The translations under genes and the position numbers were made by a program. From assembly GCA_019720755.1 (NCBI GenBank), contig CP081303.1:2108001-2172000 (forward strand): 64,000 nt of DNA, given 5' to 3'. Shown one piece after another: positions 55,777 to 64,000 of the stretch (position 1 is the stretch's first letter; each line of letters starts with the position of its first letter). The notes below the pieces were generated by a model, which saw only the letters and a program-made list of their open reading frames with translations, had not been told where the DNA came from and did not search any database. The DNA comes from Prolixibacteraceae bacterium. GTDB lineage: Bacteria > Bacteroidota > Bacteroidia > Bacteroidales > Prolixibacteraceae.

Positions 55777-58311
55777 ATGGATAAACTCATAGGAATCATA
55801 CAAAGAGTAACGTATCACAACCAAGAGAATGGTTGGACTGTACTTAAGGTAAGTCCGTTGGATAAACCGCATGAGTTAATAACAGTAACAGTACATCAAG
55901 CCAATGTATTTGCCGGAGCTACCATGGAATTTGAAGGCGAATGGACACAGCACCCAAAATATGGCGAGCAATTTAAGTCGACGAATACTTTTGAACGAAA
56001 ACCTGCCAGTGCATCTGCATTAGAAAAATATATTGGTTCAGGTTTAATTTATGGAGTTGGCCCTAAAATAGCTAAGCGTATTGTAAAATATTTTGGAAAA
56101 GATACTTTGGATGTTTTTGAAGAAGATATTGAACGCCTTACCGAAGTTACAGGAATAGCACAAGCAAAACTAGACCAAATTAAGTCGTCATGGATTGAAC
56201 ATCGGGAAATAAGAAATGTCATGTTATTCCTACAAGAGTATGGTGTTAGTACTTTGTTTGCAGTTAAAATATTCAAAACTTATGGTAATGATGCAATAAA
56301 AATACTACAGGACAATCCTTATCAATTATCGAAAGATATTTATGGTATAGGATTCTTTTCAGCTGATAGAATTGCCTTAAGCATGGGCATTGAAAAAGAT
56401 AGCCCCAAACGAATGAAAGCAGCTATTAGTCATGTTTTAGCAGCAAGTAGAGAACAAGGGCATTGTTATTTAGAGCTAGAACATATTCAGAAAAACGTTG
56501 AAACCTTACTGGAAGCAAATTACTCAGACCTGTTGGTAAGTGAAATACAAACCATGGAACAGGAAAATGATTTAAAGGTCAGGTTAAAAATAGAAAATGA
56601 GGCTCATATCAAATGTTATTACTCAAAATCACTCTATTACGATGAGCTACAGACCGCTGATATTGTAAAAACATTTTTATCAAAAATAGTAAGTGTCGAT
56701 GTGGTTAGAGTAAAAACATGGCTGAACCTTTTTAATCAAAAACAAGAGTTCCCCTTAAGTGATGAACAATTTGATTCAGTATTAGGAGCCTGTCAACAAT
56801 CATTCTCCATATTAACAGGAGGTCCAGGATGTGGTAAGACCACCACCACGAAGGCATTAGTGAGGCTCCTAAGAGCCATGAAAAAGCGGGTGATACTTGC
56901 TGCACCAACAGGAAGAGCTGCGCAACGCATGAGCGAAGTTATTGGTATGGATGCGCAAACAATTCATCGCTTATTAGTGTGGCAACCACATACTGGTCAA
57001 TTTAAAAAAAATGAAGAAGAACCCTTAGAAACTGACTTTGTTATTATTGACGAATGCTCAATGTTGGATATTTCTATATCAGCATCCTTATTAAAAGCCA
57101 TTCCTCTAACGGCACAAGTACTATTTATTGGCGACCCTAATCAATTGCCCTCTGTAGGTGCAGGGAATGTACTCAAAGATTTAATAGAAAGCGCTAAAGT
57201 ACCGTGCTTTAACCTAAAGAAAGTATTCCGACAAGCACAAGAAAGTCATATAATTAAGTTCGCACATCAAATAATTAAACGACAAATACCTAAAATAGAA
57301 TCACCAATTAATTCCCCCAACATATGGGACGGAAACACCGATTGCATGTTTATTGATTCGGAAGAAGCTACTAAAGAGCAAATGCTTTTTATCAAGAAGA
57401 TTACGCAATCGATGAAATATGTAATTCAAAATGAAGGTGTGGCATTTGTAAGAGAAAAAACACCTGATGATATAGATGACAACTATAAATCGGTAATACA
57501 GGAAGATGACATTTATATAAAAAACACCTCTGAAACTGAAATTGAAGAAATTAGAAAACGTGGAGTCCGTTCATATATTTTCAATGTGCCAAATGATTAT
57601 TTGCATACCGACATTCAGTTGTTGCTAAAATCTAACAATCATGCTTCTGCTCTAAAAAATATTATCAAAAGTATTCATCCCTGGTCTAGTTTAAATTACG
57701 GTTTCGTTGCTTCTGAAATGGTTGTTAGGCTTTATTCAAAAACAGTAAGAGAACGCCTCGGGGCAAATATGGAAGTCCAGATATTAACGCCAATGACAGT
57801 TGGCAGTATGGGGGCTCGTAACTTAAACCAATTGGTGCAAACCACTTACAATCCTCATGATGAAAACAAAGCGAACTTGCAGATTGGAGACCGTATATTT
57901 CGAATTGGAGACCGTGTAATTCAGCGCAGAAACAACTACGACCTTGAAGTTTTTAATGGTGATATTGGGCAAATTGCATCCATTGATAATCAAAACATAA
58001 CAATAGAAATAGCTTATAGCTCTGGAGGAACAACAAGAAACGTTCATTATGAGAAACAAGATATTCTTGACCTTGACTTAGCCTATGCTATTACCATTCA
58101 CAAATCTCAAGGAAGCGAATTTGATGTGGTTATTATACCGATAGTTTTGCAGCACTTTAATATGCTGTATCAAAACCTAATATACACCGCATTGACACGT
58201 GCGAAAAAGATGGCAATATTTGTAGGAACTAGAAAAGCGCTTGGGATAGCGGTTAGGAATATTGATAACCGCTCCAGAAAAACAATGTTGAAAACGATTA
58301 TTCAAGAATAA
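55777..58311 (+). CDS. recD2: RecD2-type ATP-dependent DNA helicase
   Basis: 844 residues. OB-like N-terminal domain (about 1-75), helix-hairpin-helix region (about 85-195: SGLIYGVGPKIAKRIVKYFG, NPYQLSKDIYGIGFFSADRI), then the superfamily 1B helicase core: Walker A TGGPGCGKTTTTK near 348, DECSMLD, FIGDPNQLPSVGAGNVL, VFRQAQESHIIKFAH, and C-terminal AITIHKSQGSEFDVV and YTALTRAKK. Longer than many RecD2 proteins; the extra residues lie in a lineage-specific insertion at about 525-650. No RecB or RecC. The SNF2 gene follows 35 bases downstream, so they are probably co-transcribed. Confidence 0.9.
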   Translation: MDKLIGIIQRVTYHNQENGWTVLKVSPLDKPHELITVTVHQANVFAGATMEFEGEWTQHPKYGEQFKSTNTFERKPASASALEKYIGSGLIYGVGPKIAKRIVKYFGKDTLDVFEEDIERLTEVTGIAQAKLDQIKSSWIEHREIRNVMLFLQEYGVSTLFAVKIFKTYGNDAIKILQDNPYQLSKDIYGIGFFSADRIALSMGIEKDSPKRMKAAISHVLAASREQGHCYLELEHIQKNVETLLEANYSDLLVSEIQTMEQENDLKVRLKIENEAHIKCYYSKSLYYDELQTADIVKTFLSKIVSVDVVRVKTWLNLFNQKQEFPLSDEQFDSVLGACQQSFSILTGGPGCGKTTTTKALVRLLRAMKKRVILAAPTGRAAQRMSEVIGMDAQTIHRLLVWQPHTGQFKKNEEEPLETDFVIIDECSMLDISISASLLKAIPLTAQVLFIGDPNQLPSVGAGNVLKDLIESAKVPCFNLKKVFRQAQESHIIKFAHQIIKRQIPKIESPINSPNIWDGNTDCMFIDSEEATKEQMLFIKKITQSMKYVIQNEGVAFVREKTPDDIDDNYKSVIQEDDIYIKNTSETEIEEIRKRGVRSYIFNVPNDYLHTDIQLLLKSNNHASALKNIIKSIHPWSSLNYGFVASEMVVRLYSKTVRERLGANMEVQILTPMTVGSMGARNLNQLVQTTYNPHDENKANLQIGDRIFRIGDRVIQRRNNYDLEVFNGDIGQIASIDNQNITIEIAYSSGGTTRNVHYEKQDILDLDLAYAITIHKSQGSEFDVVIIPIVLQHFNMLYQNLIYTALTRAKKMAIFVGTRKALGIAVRNIDNRSRKTMLKTIIQE

Positions 58312-58346
58312 CTCAAATAATAATACAGCTCAAATCATATAAAATT

Positions 58347-61300
58347 ATGGCACAGCAATTTGGCAAAACATGGTGGGGAGAACACTTTTTACAAGCATTA
58401 ACAGATATTGACTATTCTAATAGGTTACCCCGTGGTAGAAGATATGCCCGTAATGGTTCTGTGAAGGAAGTTACTTCTGTAAACAATAGAATTAATGCTA
58501 AGGTTAAAGGAAGTACACGTACTCCTTATAACGTTGATATTACTCTTCCAATATTTACAAAAACAGAAAAAACAGCGTTAATAGAGGCTATTACGCATAA
58601 CCCATTGGTTCTTTCTCTTTTACTAAATCGGGAGTTACCACATGAGCTGAATGAAATTGCACAGAAGCATAAAATAGCAGTTTTTCCAAATACATGGTCT
58701 GATTTTGATATGGAATGTTCCTGTCCCGACTGGGCAGTACCTTGTAAACATCTAGCCTCAGTAATATATATACTTTCTGCAGAGATTGACAGAAATCCAT
58801 TTTTAATTTTTCAATTACATGGACTAGACATACTGAAAGAGCTGACAAAATCAGGAATGACACTTAATGAGGAGATGAGTATTTCAAGTTTTGAACAACT
58901 ATTCCTTGATAAACCTCTTGAAGTGGTAGAGGAGAATCATATTAAGGATGATCATTTTGATCTTTCGAAAGTGATACCGCAAACAGAGAACCTATTATCG
59001 CTACTCGAGACCAAAACTGTTTTTTACGACAAACCTTTTATTCCCATATTGAGCAAAAAATACAAGGCTGTAAGTCGTCATTCTAAAGCATTGCTGAATC
59101 AAGATGTTGTAATGTTCGAGCCGAGAGTTTTTGACAGTATGGAAAAGTTGGAGTTCTTTATTAATGATGACACCTCTTTTAAAAAAGTCATATTTCATTC
59201 CGATAAAGGAGATTTGACTTTTGAAGCATCAGATGATGGTTTGGATTCATTGATTAACTTTTTAACCCGCTTACCAAAAAAACACGAACAACGTTTCTCT
59301 AATGACTTAAAGATTTTGTACCGAGCATATCATTTAAGTCTAAAATTGGCTGAATGTGGAGCTTTCATTCCTCAGCTACTCGAATTGAAGAAGAAACAGA
59401 ATGTGATCCGATGGATTCCGGCCGTTATTAATGAGGATGTAAATGATTTGTTTGACACCTTAGTGAAAGATATATCTCAAGAATTGGTACAAGTACAAAT
59501 CAGTGCAAGAAAGAGAAAATATCTATCCGCTCGTGAGCAGAGCATAACGCTTGTCTCTCTTTTTTTAACTCACTTTATAAAGGAAGTAGCACCTGTTTCA
59601 AATCGGTCATATCAGGGTACTGAATCTAAAATAGAACAATTATTCTTCAATAATCACAAGCATTCATTTACAGAGCTTAGTGAAAACCAAATCCCAGAAG
59701 CCATACATCAATACCTTCAACGGTTTCACCTAAGCGACAAAAACTATGTACCATTAATTAAAATAGAAGATAATGCGGAGGAAAATACCTTTGACCTACA
59801 ATTATGGGTTGAAAACCGTAAAGATTCCATGCAAGAACCATTAACCCTCCATAATTTCATTAAAGATAAAACATATAATAAATTCAAAGCCTCATTGTTT
59901 CAATCACTGGCAAGCTTATCGAGAGATTTCCCTGCCATAAAACCACTGATTTCTTCTTCGGGTACAGAACAATTAATATTTGATGCAGATAGCTTTGCTG
60001 AAGTATTGTTAAGAATATTGCCCTTGGTTAAACTATTGGGAATCCGTATTTTATTACCAAATTCGCTAAAAAGCCTTGCTCGACCTAAGGCATCATTAAA
60101 ATTAGACAGCAAACAATCCGATTCTACAGGCAAGAGTTACATGAATCTTAATGAAATGCTTCAATTTGAATGGCAAATAGCTATAGGAGATAAAACCATC
60201 CCGATTAGCGAATTTAAAAAATTAGTTAGGAATGTATCCGGAGTAGTTAATATCAAAGGAGAATATGTGCTGATTGATCACAAAGAGATTCAAACACTAC
60301 TGAATAACTTGGATGAAGATAAAGAACTGTCTCGTGTTGATTTACTTCAATCTGCCCTATCAGAGGAATATCAAGAAGCAAAAATCACACTTTCACCAGC
60401 TGCCCGGAAGATTGTAAATGAATTATTACAGAGTGAACAAAAAGTAATTCCGAAGAATTTAAAAGCGACTTTACGTCCATACCAGGAGCGTGGATATCAA
60501 TGGTTATATAACAATAGTAAAGTAGGATTTGGAAGTATTATTGCCGATGACATGGGACTGGGTAAAACTCTACAAGTCATTAGTTTGCTACTGCAATTTA
60601 AACACGAAGGTCGTTTAGATAAGAAAAAAGCTCTAATTGTTGTTCCTACCACTCTTATTACGAACTGGCAAAAAGAAATTGAACGATTTGCACCGGAATT
60701 AATTCCACATATTTATCATGGAGCAAAACGTGAATTTAAAACAACAGATTGTGATATGGTAATTACCTCCTATGGTATGTTGCGCAGTGATGCATCCAAA
60801 TTTCAAAAGGTTAAGTGGGAAGTGTTGGCTATTGATGAAGCTCAAAACATAAAAAACGCAGGTACTGAGCAGACTAAAGCAGTTAAGAAATTGAAAGCAG
60901 ATGTAAAGATTGCAATGAGTGGTACACCTGTTGAAAATAGATTGAGTGAATACTGGAGCCTATTCGATTTTGTAAATAAAGGCTACTTGGGCTCAGCCAA
61001 ATATTTCAAGAAAGCTTTTGCATCTCCAATTGAAAATGACAACAACAAACAGCAACTTGAACTATTCAAAAAAATAACCGACCCCTTTATACTTCGACGT
61101 TTAAAAACAGATAAGTCAATTATAAATGATTTACCCGAAAAAATTGAGCATGACTGTTTTATTCAGCTCGCTAAAGAACAAACTGCACTCTATCAGAATG
61201 TAGTGAATACCATGCTTAAATCGCTTAATAATACCAAAGAAAAATCAATAGAAAGAAAAGGTTTAGTACTTAAAATGATGACAGCCTTGAAGCAGATATG

Positions 61301-61874
61301 TAATCATCCATCTCAATTTCTTAAAAAAGAAGATGATAGGGTTGAACTATCAGGGAAAACCGAAATGCTGTTACAACTACTCAGATCAATATATGAGAAT
61401 GATGAAAAAGTATTGATTTTCACTCAATACAAAGAAATGGGACAGATACTTACTCGTATTCTGGAAGATGCTTTTGATACCAAGCCTCTATTTTTACATG
61501 GTGGTATTGCTCGTAACAAAAGAGATGCTTTGGTTGAAGAATTTCAGAACAAGAGCCATAAGAAAATCTTTATTATTTCAATAAAAGCCGGAGGCACGGG
61601 CTTAAACTTAACAGCAGCGAACCATGTTATTCATTACGATCTTTGGTGGAATCCCGCAGTTGAAGCTCAAGCTACAGATAGAGCTTTTAGAATTGGTCAG
61701 AAAAAGAATGTAATAGTACATCGCTTAATTTCTAAAGGGACCTTTGAAGAAAAAATCAATCAGATGTTACAGGATAAAAAACACTTGGCTGATTTAACTG
61801 TAGCAACTGGCGAAAAATGGATTGGTGACTTATCTAACACAGAACTTAAAAACCTTGTTAACATGAATGGTTAG
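58347..61874 (+). CDS. SWIM zinc-finger SNF2-family helicase
   Basis: 1175 residues. A SWIM zinc finger CSCPDWAVPCKH (Cys124, Cys126, Cys133, His135) sits in an N-terminal module starting MAQQFGKTWWGEHFLQAL. A long middle region (about 250-680) of unknown fold follows, then the SNF2 ATPase: DDMGLGKTLQ (about 733), VVPTTLITNWQKE, DEAQNIKN (about 830), MSGTPVENRLSEYW, and the helicase C domain (HGGIARNKRD, KAGGTGLNLTAANHVIHYDL, AQATDRAFRIGQKKNV). It remodels protein-DNA complexes or translocates on dsDNA. In some other genomes the SWIM and SNF2 parts are separate proteins; here they are fused. Partner of RecD2 by gene context. Confidence 0.9.
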   Translation: MAQQFGKTWWGEHFLQALTDIDYSNRLPRGRRYARNGSVKEVTSVNNRINAKVKGSTRTPYNVDITLPIFTKTEKTALIEAITHNPLVLSLLLNRELPHELNEIAQKHKIAVFPNTWSDFDMECSCPDWAVPCKHLASVIYILSAEIDRNPFLIFQLHGLDILKELTKSGMTLNEEMSISSFEQLFLDKPLEVVEENHIKDDHFDLSKVIPQTENLLSLLETKTVFYDKPFIPILSKKYKAVSRHSKALLNQDVVMFEPRVFDSMEKLEFFINDDTSFKKVIFHSDKGDLTFEASDDGLDSLINFLTRLPKKHEQRFSNDLKILYRAYHLSLKLAECGAFIPQLLELKKKQNVIRWIPAVINEDVNDLFDTLVKDISQELVQVQISARKRKYLSAREQSITLVSLFLTHFIKEVAPVSNRSYQGTESKIEQLFFNNHKHSFTELSENQIPEAIHQYLQRFHLSDKNYVPLIKIEDNAEENTFDLQLWVENRKDSMQEPLTLHNFIKDKTYNKFKASLFQSLASLSRDFPAIKPLISSSGTEQLIFDADSFAEVLLRILPLVKLLGIRILLPNSLKSLARPKASLKLDSKQSDSTGKSYMNLNEMLQFEWQIAIGDKTIPISEFKKLVRNVSGVVNIKGEYVLIDHKEIQTLLNNLDEDKELSRVDLLQSALSEEYQEAKITLSPAARKIVNELLQSEQKVIPKNLKATLRPYQERGYQWLYNNSKVGFGSIIADDMGLGKTLQVISLLLQFKHEGRLDKKKALIVVPTTLITNWQKEIERFAPELIPHIYHGAKREFKTTDCDMVITSYGMLRSDASKFQKVKWEVLAIDEAQNIKNAGTEQTKAVKKLKADVKIAMSGTPVENRLSEYWSLFDFVNKGYLGSAKYFKKAFASPIENDNNKQQLELFKKITDPFILRRLKTDKSIINDLPEKIEHDCFIQLAKEQTALYQNVVNTMLKSLNNTKEKSIERKGLVLKMMTALKQICNHPSQFLKKEDDRVELSGKTEMLLQLLRSIYENDEKVLIFTQYKEMGQILTRILEDAFDTKPLFLHGGIARNKRDALVEEFQNKSHKKIFIISIKAGGTGLNLTAANHVIHYDLWWNPAVEAQATDRAFRIGQKKNVIVHRLISKGTFEEKINQMLQDKKHLADLTVATGEKWIGDLSNTELKNLVNMNG

Positions 61875-61967
61875 GCAAATGAAATATATCTAATTATTTG
61901 CAGACTGTGTTTTGTCGTAAAAACTTACGAAATCGTCAACAATAAAACGCCGTGATAATATTGGAAT

Positions 61968-62130
61968 CAAAGCTTGTTCATAAAAAAAAGATCACCTCTT
62001 TTGTTCATTTCTCTACTCATCCCAGTAGATGGAATTATACTATTAGACCGTTTTAATCTGTGCAAAACAGCTAATATCACATGAGAGGAGGTGATATTCG
62101 AATTATTATTCATCTTATGAACAAGCCCTG
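61968..62130. mobile_element. MITE-like element with ISAs1-type ends
   Basis: 163 bp with terminal inverted repeats CAAAGCTTGTTCATAA (61968-61983) and TTATGAACAAGCCCTG (62115-62130), 14 of 16 matching. The right end in reverse is CAGGGCTTGTTCATAA, nearly identical to the end of the ISAs1 remnant at 30889. No transposase inside and no clear target duplication. Possibly a non-autonomous derivative of that IS. Confidence 0.6.
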
Positions 62131-62654
62131 TACAAATACCTAAGTATAAAAAAATATTTTTCTTTTTCACATGAATAATCTCTCTAAGATATGTAATAAT
62201 ACACTTCTTAGAGAGGTTTCATTAGAAAGCATCTACTCATGACATCACAGCTCAATGATAGAGAAGATTCATCGGAAAATAAACTCAAAACTGAAGCTTT
62301 CGGAGAACATTTCTATTCTCTTTCCCCCTATTAAGCCAACAAAATATTCACAGCTTCAAACCACACTATCTAGACTAAATAAAAAAAGCAAAAATGAGAG
62401 AGTATATATTAAGGGTATATAACACGTAGAAACCTTATTTAGAATCATTGATTTAGAATCATTTTCTGTACCTCATTTTTCTTATAGATTTTAGTCGTAG
62501 CGTAACTTCATAGAGACAACCCTTGTTCTATCCTTTGTTGCTTCAATTTTTTGCGCCCGACATAGTTTCGTTTATACGCATCGAATATCATACCCCACGA
62601 CCCCAAAGACAACGAAAAATTCTGTATTGCCCATAGTCTCGTGCAATATCTTCT
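62131..62654. other. Gene-free stretch after the MITE-like element
   Basis: No ORF of note on either strand. AT-rich. Confidence 0.4.
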
Positions 62655-62784
62655 CCATCGATATTTAGATTCCTCCATTTCGATATTTAGGTTGCTGAGC
62701 CCTTCGAAGCACAATAACCCCATCGATATTTAGATTCCTCCATTTCGATATTTAGGTTGCTGAGCTTGTTGAAGCACAACAACC
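62655..62784. repeat. 65-bp tandem duplication
   Basis: Two adjacent copies (62655-62719 and 62720-62784) starting CCATCGATATTTAGATTCC, with a TTTCGATATTTAGGTTGC inner part and an end of the type GAGCCCTTCGAAGCAC / GAGCTTGTTGAAGCAC. The CGATATTTGG/GCTGAGCCC words recall the repeat at 47407 in reverse. Confidence 0.7.
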
Positions 62785-62915
62785 ACCAGTCAAAGCACTG
62801 CGATCTTTTTCGATGCACAAAACCACACCACATGATCGTATCAGAACCATGCAAATACGACATATTGTCGCAACAAATCGGTGCCACAATAATCGTGTAT
62901 CAATAACCGATGCTG

Positions 62916-63012
62916 CAACACATGGGAATTAGGAAGCTCCTGCTTCGGTTGGTTGTTACCGTATGATGGATACGATTGATTTTACGTGTATTGCACAAAA
63001 TCTCGTGCAATC
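62916..63012. repeat. Partial 130-bp palindromic repeat, distant copy
   Basis: CAACACATGGGAATTAGGAA, GCTCCTGCTTC, GTATGATGGA and TTGCACAAAATCTCGTGCAA follow the order of the copy at 11326; the right arm is absent. It lies 44 kb from the main cluster. Confidence 0.65.
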
Positions 63013-63278
63013 TATCTCAAGGAATACCACCTACTCACCCGATCCTTTGGACTGGAAAACGAAACGCGCTAAGAACTTTTATTCTCGAAATAAAAAAATT
63101 AGAAGGAGTAGAATACCAAAAAAGAAACTTTTGGGAGAAAGTAAGCATACTCTTTCGGATGGATGGAAACAAATTGATCAATACCAAGAAGATTGTTAAA
63201 TGCCGACAATCTACGCTTCAATCCAAAATAATGAATATCGTTACACTTCTCGACACCCCCATTTTTCATAGCAAATAA
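63013..63278 (+). pseudogene. Possible protein fragment, unidentified
   Basis: The frame open to 63278 reads LWTGKRNALRTFILEIKKLE, FWEKVSILFRMDGNKLINTK and similar protein-like sequence, but it starts inside the repeat at 62916 and has no plausible start of its own. It may be the C-terminal end of a mobile-element gene. I cannot name a family. Confidence 0.25.
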
Positions 63279-63415
63279 AAAGACGAGTGATAACACAAAA
63301 GACGAGTGATAAAAAATTTTATCGCTCGTCTTTTATCTTTTAAAAAACCTACAATACCTCCCATCCAACATGACCCATTCCCAATTGTAAAAAAAACTTA
63401 AAAGACGAGTGATAA
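63278..63415. repeat. 16-bp repeats AAAAGACGAGTGATAA, three direct and one inverted
   Basis: Direct copies at 63278-63293, 63297-63312 and 63400-63415; an inverted copy with one mismatch at 63319-63334. The second copy and the inverted one form a hairpin, followed by TATCTTTT. All lie upstream of the HTH gene at 63480. Confidence 0.75.
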
Positions 63416-63479
63416 AAAAAAACATTAGAAAAATATTTTACCTCAAACTACCTTTGATCCAAAACAAAAACCCATCATC

Positions 63480-63887
63480 ATGAGAGAGTTAGAATCCCAA
63501 AAGGAGAAACTCCAAAGCACAAATTGGAACCAATCGAAAGGAGCACCAACACAGAGCCTCCAAACAGAAAAAAGTATCGACAAAACAGCAACAGAACCAA
63601 CCATAAAACAACAAATCCTTCAACTGCTTCATACCATCACACACCACACACAGGTTCTCGTTCAAGAGTTAGAGAAGCCAATCAAAAGGCAACCCACACA
63701 ACAGAACCATAGCCAATGGCTCGACACACCAGAAGTAGTCAACCAACTACATGTATCAGCCAGAACCATACAAAGGTATCGATCCAAAGGCATCCTTCCT
63801 TACACCAAGATAGAGGGAAAAATATACTACAAACAAGAAGAGATAGAGAAGATATTAGAAAACAGATATCGTAGAATACAGAAGTAA
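63480..63887 (+). CDS. Excisionase-type helix-turn-helix DNA-binding protein
   Basis: 135 residues. The N-terminal ~75 residues are polar, with a short leucine-rich helix (IKQQILQLLHTITHHTQVLVQELE). The C-terminal part is an HTH_17/MerR-like domain: WLDTPEVVNQLHVSARTIQRYRSKGILPYTKIEGKIYY (quoted in parts: WLDTPEVVNQLHV, TIQRYRSKGILPYTK). In Bacteroidota such genes are typical of integrative or mobilisable elements. The upstream 16-bp repeats could be its binding sites. This would mark the left part of a mobile element continuing past the window. Confidence 0.7.
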   Translation: MRELESQKEKLQSTNWNQSKGAPTQSLQTEKSIDKTATEPTIKQQILQLLHTITHHTQVLVQELEKPIKRQPTQQNHSQWLDTPEVVNQLHVSARTIQRYRSKGILPYTKIEGKIYYKQEEIEKILENRYRRIQK

Positions 63888-63899
63888 AAACCGTGAAAC

Positions 63900-64000
63900 A
63901 TTGCTGGTAGCGATGAGATTCGACGGCCATAGTAGGATTTCGACTCCTACCCTCAAGCGCAGGATAGAGTGGGGTGAAAAGGGCGCCCCCGTTGCACCAA
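63900..64000. other. GC-rich, hairpin-forming segment at the window edge
   Basis: Richer in G and C than its surroundings. GTAGGA (63932-63937) pairs with TCCTAC (63945-63950) around a TTTCGAC loop; GGTG (63973-63976) can pair with CACC (63995-63998) around the self-complementary GGGCGCCC. No ORF. Possibly a structured RNA, a transfer origin or the end of a mobile element; cut by the window. Confidence 0.4.

Noticed and set aside
61967-62170. 67-codon - strand ORF across the MITE-like element
   Set aside because: It spans both inverted repeats and flanking DNA and has no recognisable domain.
63932-63950. tRNA or tmRNA T-arm-like hairpin
   Set aside because: The TTTCGAC loop is out of register with a real T-loop, and no acceptor stem, anticodon arm or CCA end can be placed around it.

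Overview
The window looks like chromosomal DNA of an AT-rich member of the Bacteroidota. Evidence: TonB-dependent/SusC-like outer-membrane proteins with carboxypeptidase-regulatory N-termini, families largely confined to this phylum (DUF4293, DUF4876, DUF6850, DUF4857), TAnnTTTG-type -7 boxes, and very large secreted adhesin-like proteins. A free-living or marine Bacteroidales/Marinilabiliales relative is my inference; no rRNA or tRNA is present to settle it.

Layout. (1) 1-903: 3' end of purL with its terminator. (2) 1227-10782: an eight-gene + strand operon (TonB receptor, DUF4876 surface lipoprotein, DUF6850 beta-barrel, ABC ATPase and permease, DUF4857 membrane protein, Cys-rich lipoprotein, PepSY-type membrane protein). 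It resembles a ligand/metal uptake system, substrate unknown. (3) 10860-19000: an accessory block. A LytS/LytTR two-component pair (- strand) sits next to an outer-membrane beta-barrel protein and a Spy/CpxP-like periplasmic protein (+ strand). All three transcription units carry the same tandem ~10-bp repeat with a 21-bp period, so this looks like one LytTR regulon. The block is bracketed by copies of a 130-bp palindromic repeat, one of which has been split by an IS4-family element with a 10-bp target duplication. (4) 19139-20752: class I fumarase. (5) 21273-36497: three paralogous secreted proteins (IgGFc-binding-like head, Ig-like, Calx-beta and cadherin-like modules). The middle one is broken by an IS630-family element whose transposase probably needs a -1 frameshift; an ISAs1 remnant lies between the second and third.

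(6) 36825-45492: cobalamin riboswitch followed by nine late cobalamin genes (cbiP, cobD, cbiB, cobT, cobS, cobC, cobU, PduO-type adenosyltransferase, cbiA), tightly packed or overlapping. (7) 45789-54207: ECF sigma factor, a 1.5-kb gene-free stretch with repeats, DUF4293 protein, prohibitin-like protein, nucleoside phosphorylase, a sulfatase fragment, and a large PEP/pyruvate-binding protein with receiver-like N-terminal domains. (8) 55044-61874: a decaying SEC-C zinc protein, RecD2 helicase and a SWIM-SNF2 helicase, the last two apparently co-transcribed. (9) 61875-64000: repeat-rich, mobile-element-like region ending in an excisionase-type HTH gene and a GC-rich, structured stretch cut by the window edge.

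The candidates I rate most worth following are the LytTR regulon with conserved site geometry, the DUF4876/DUF6850/DUF4857 uptake operon, and the RecD2/SWIM-SNF2 pair. All functional statements are from reading the sequence and family knowledge; no search was run.
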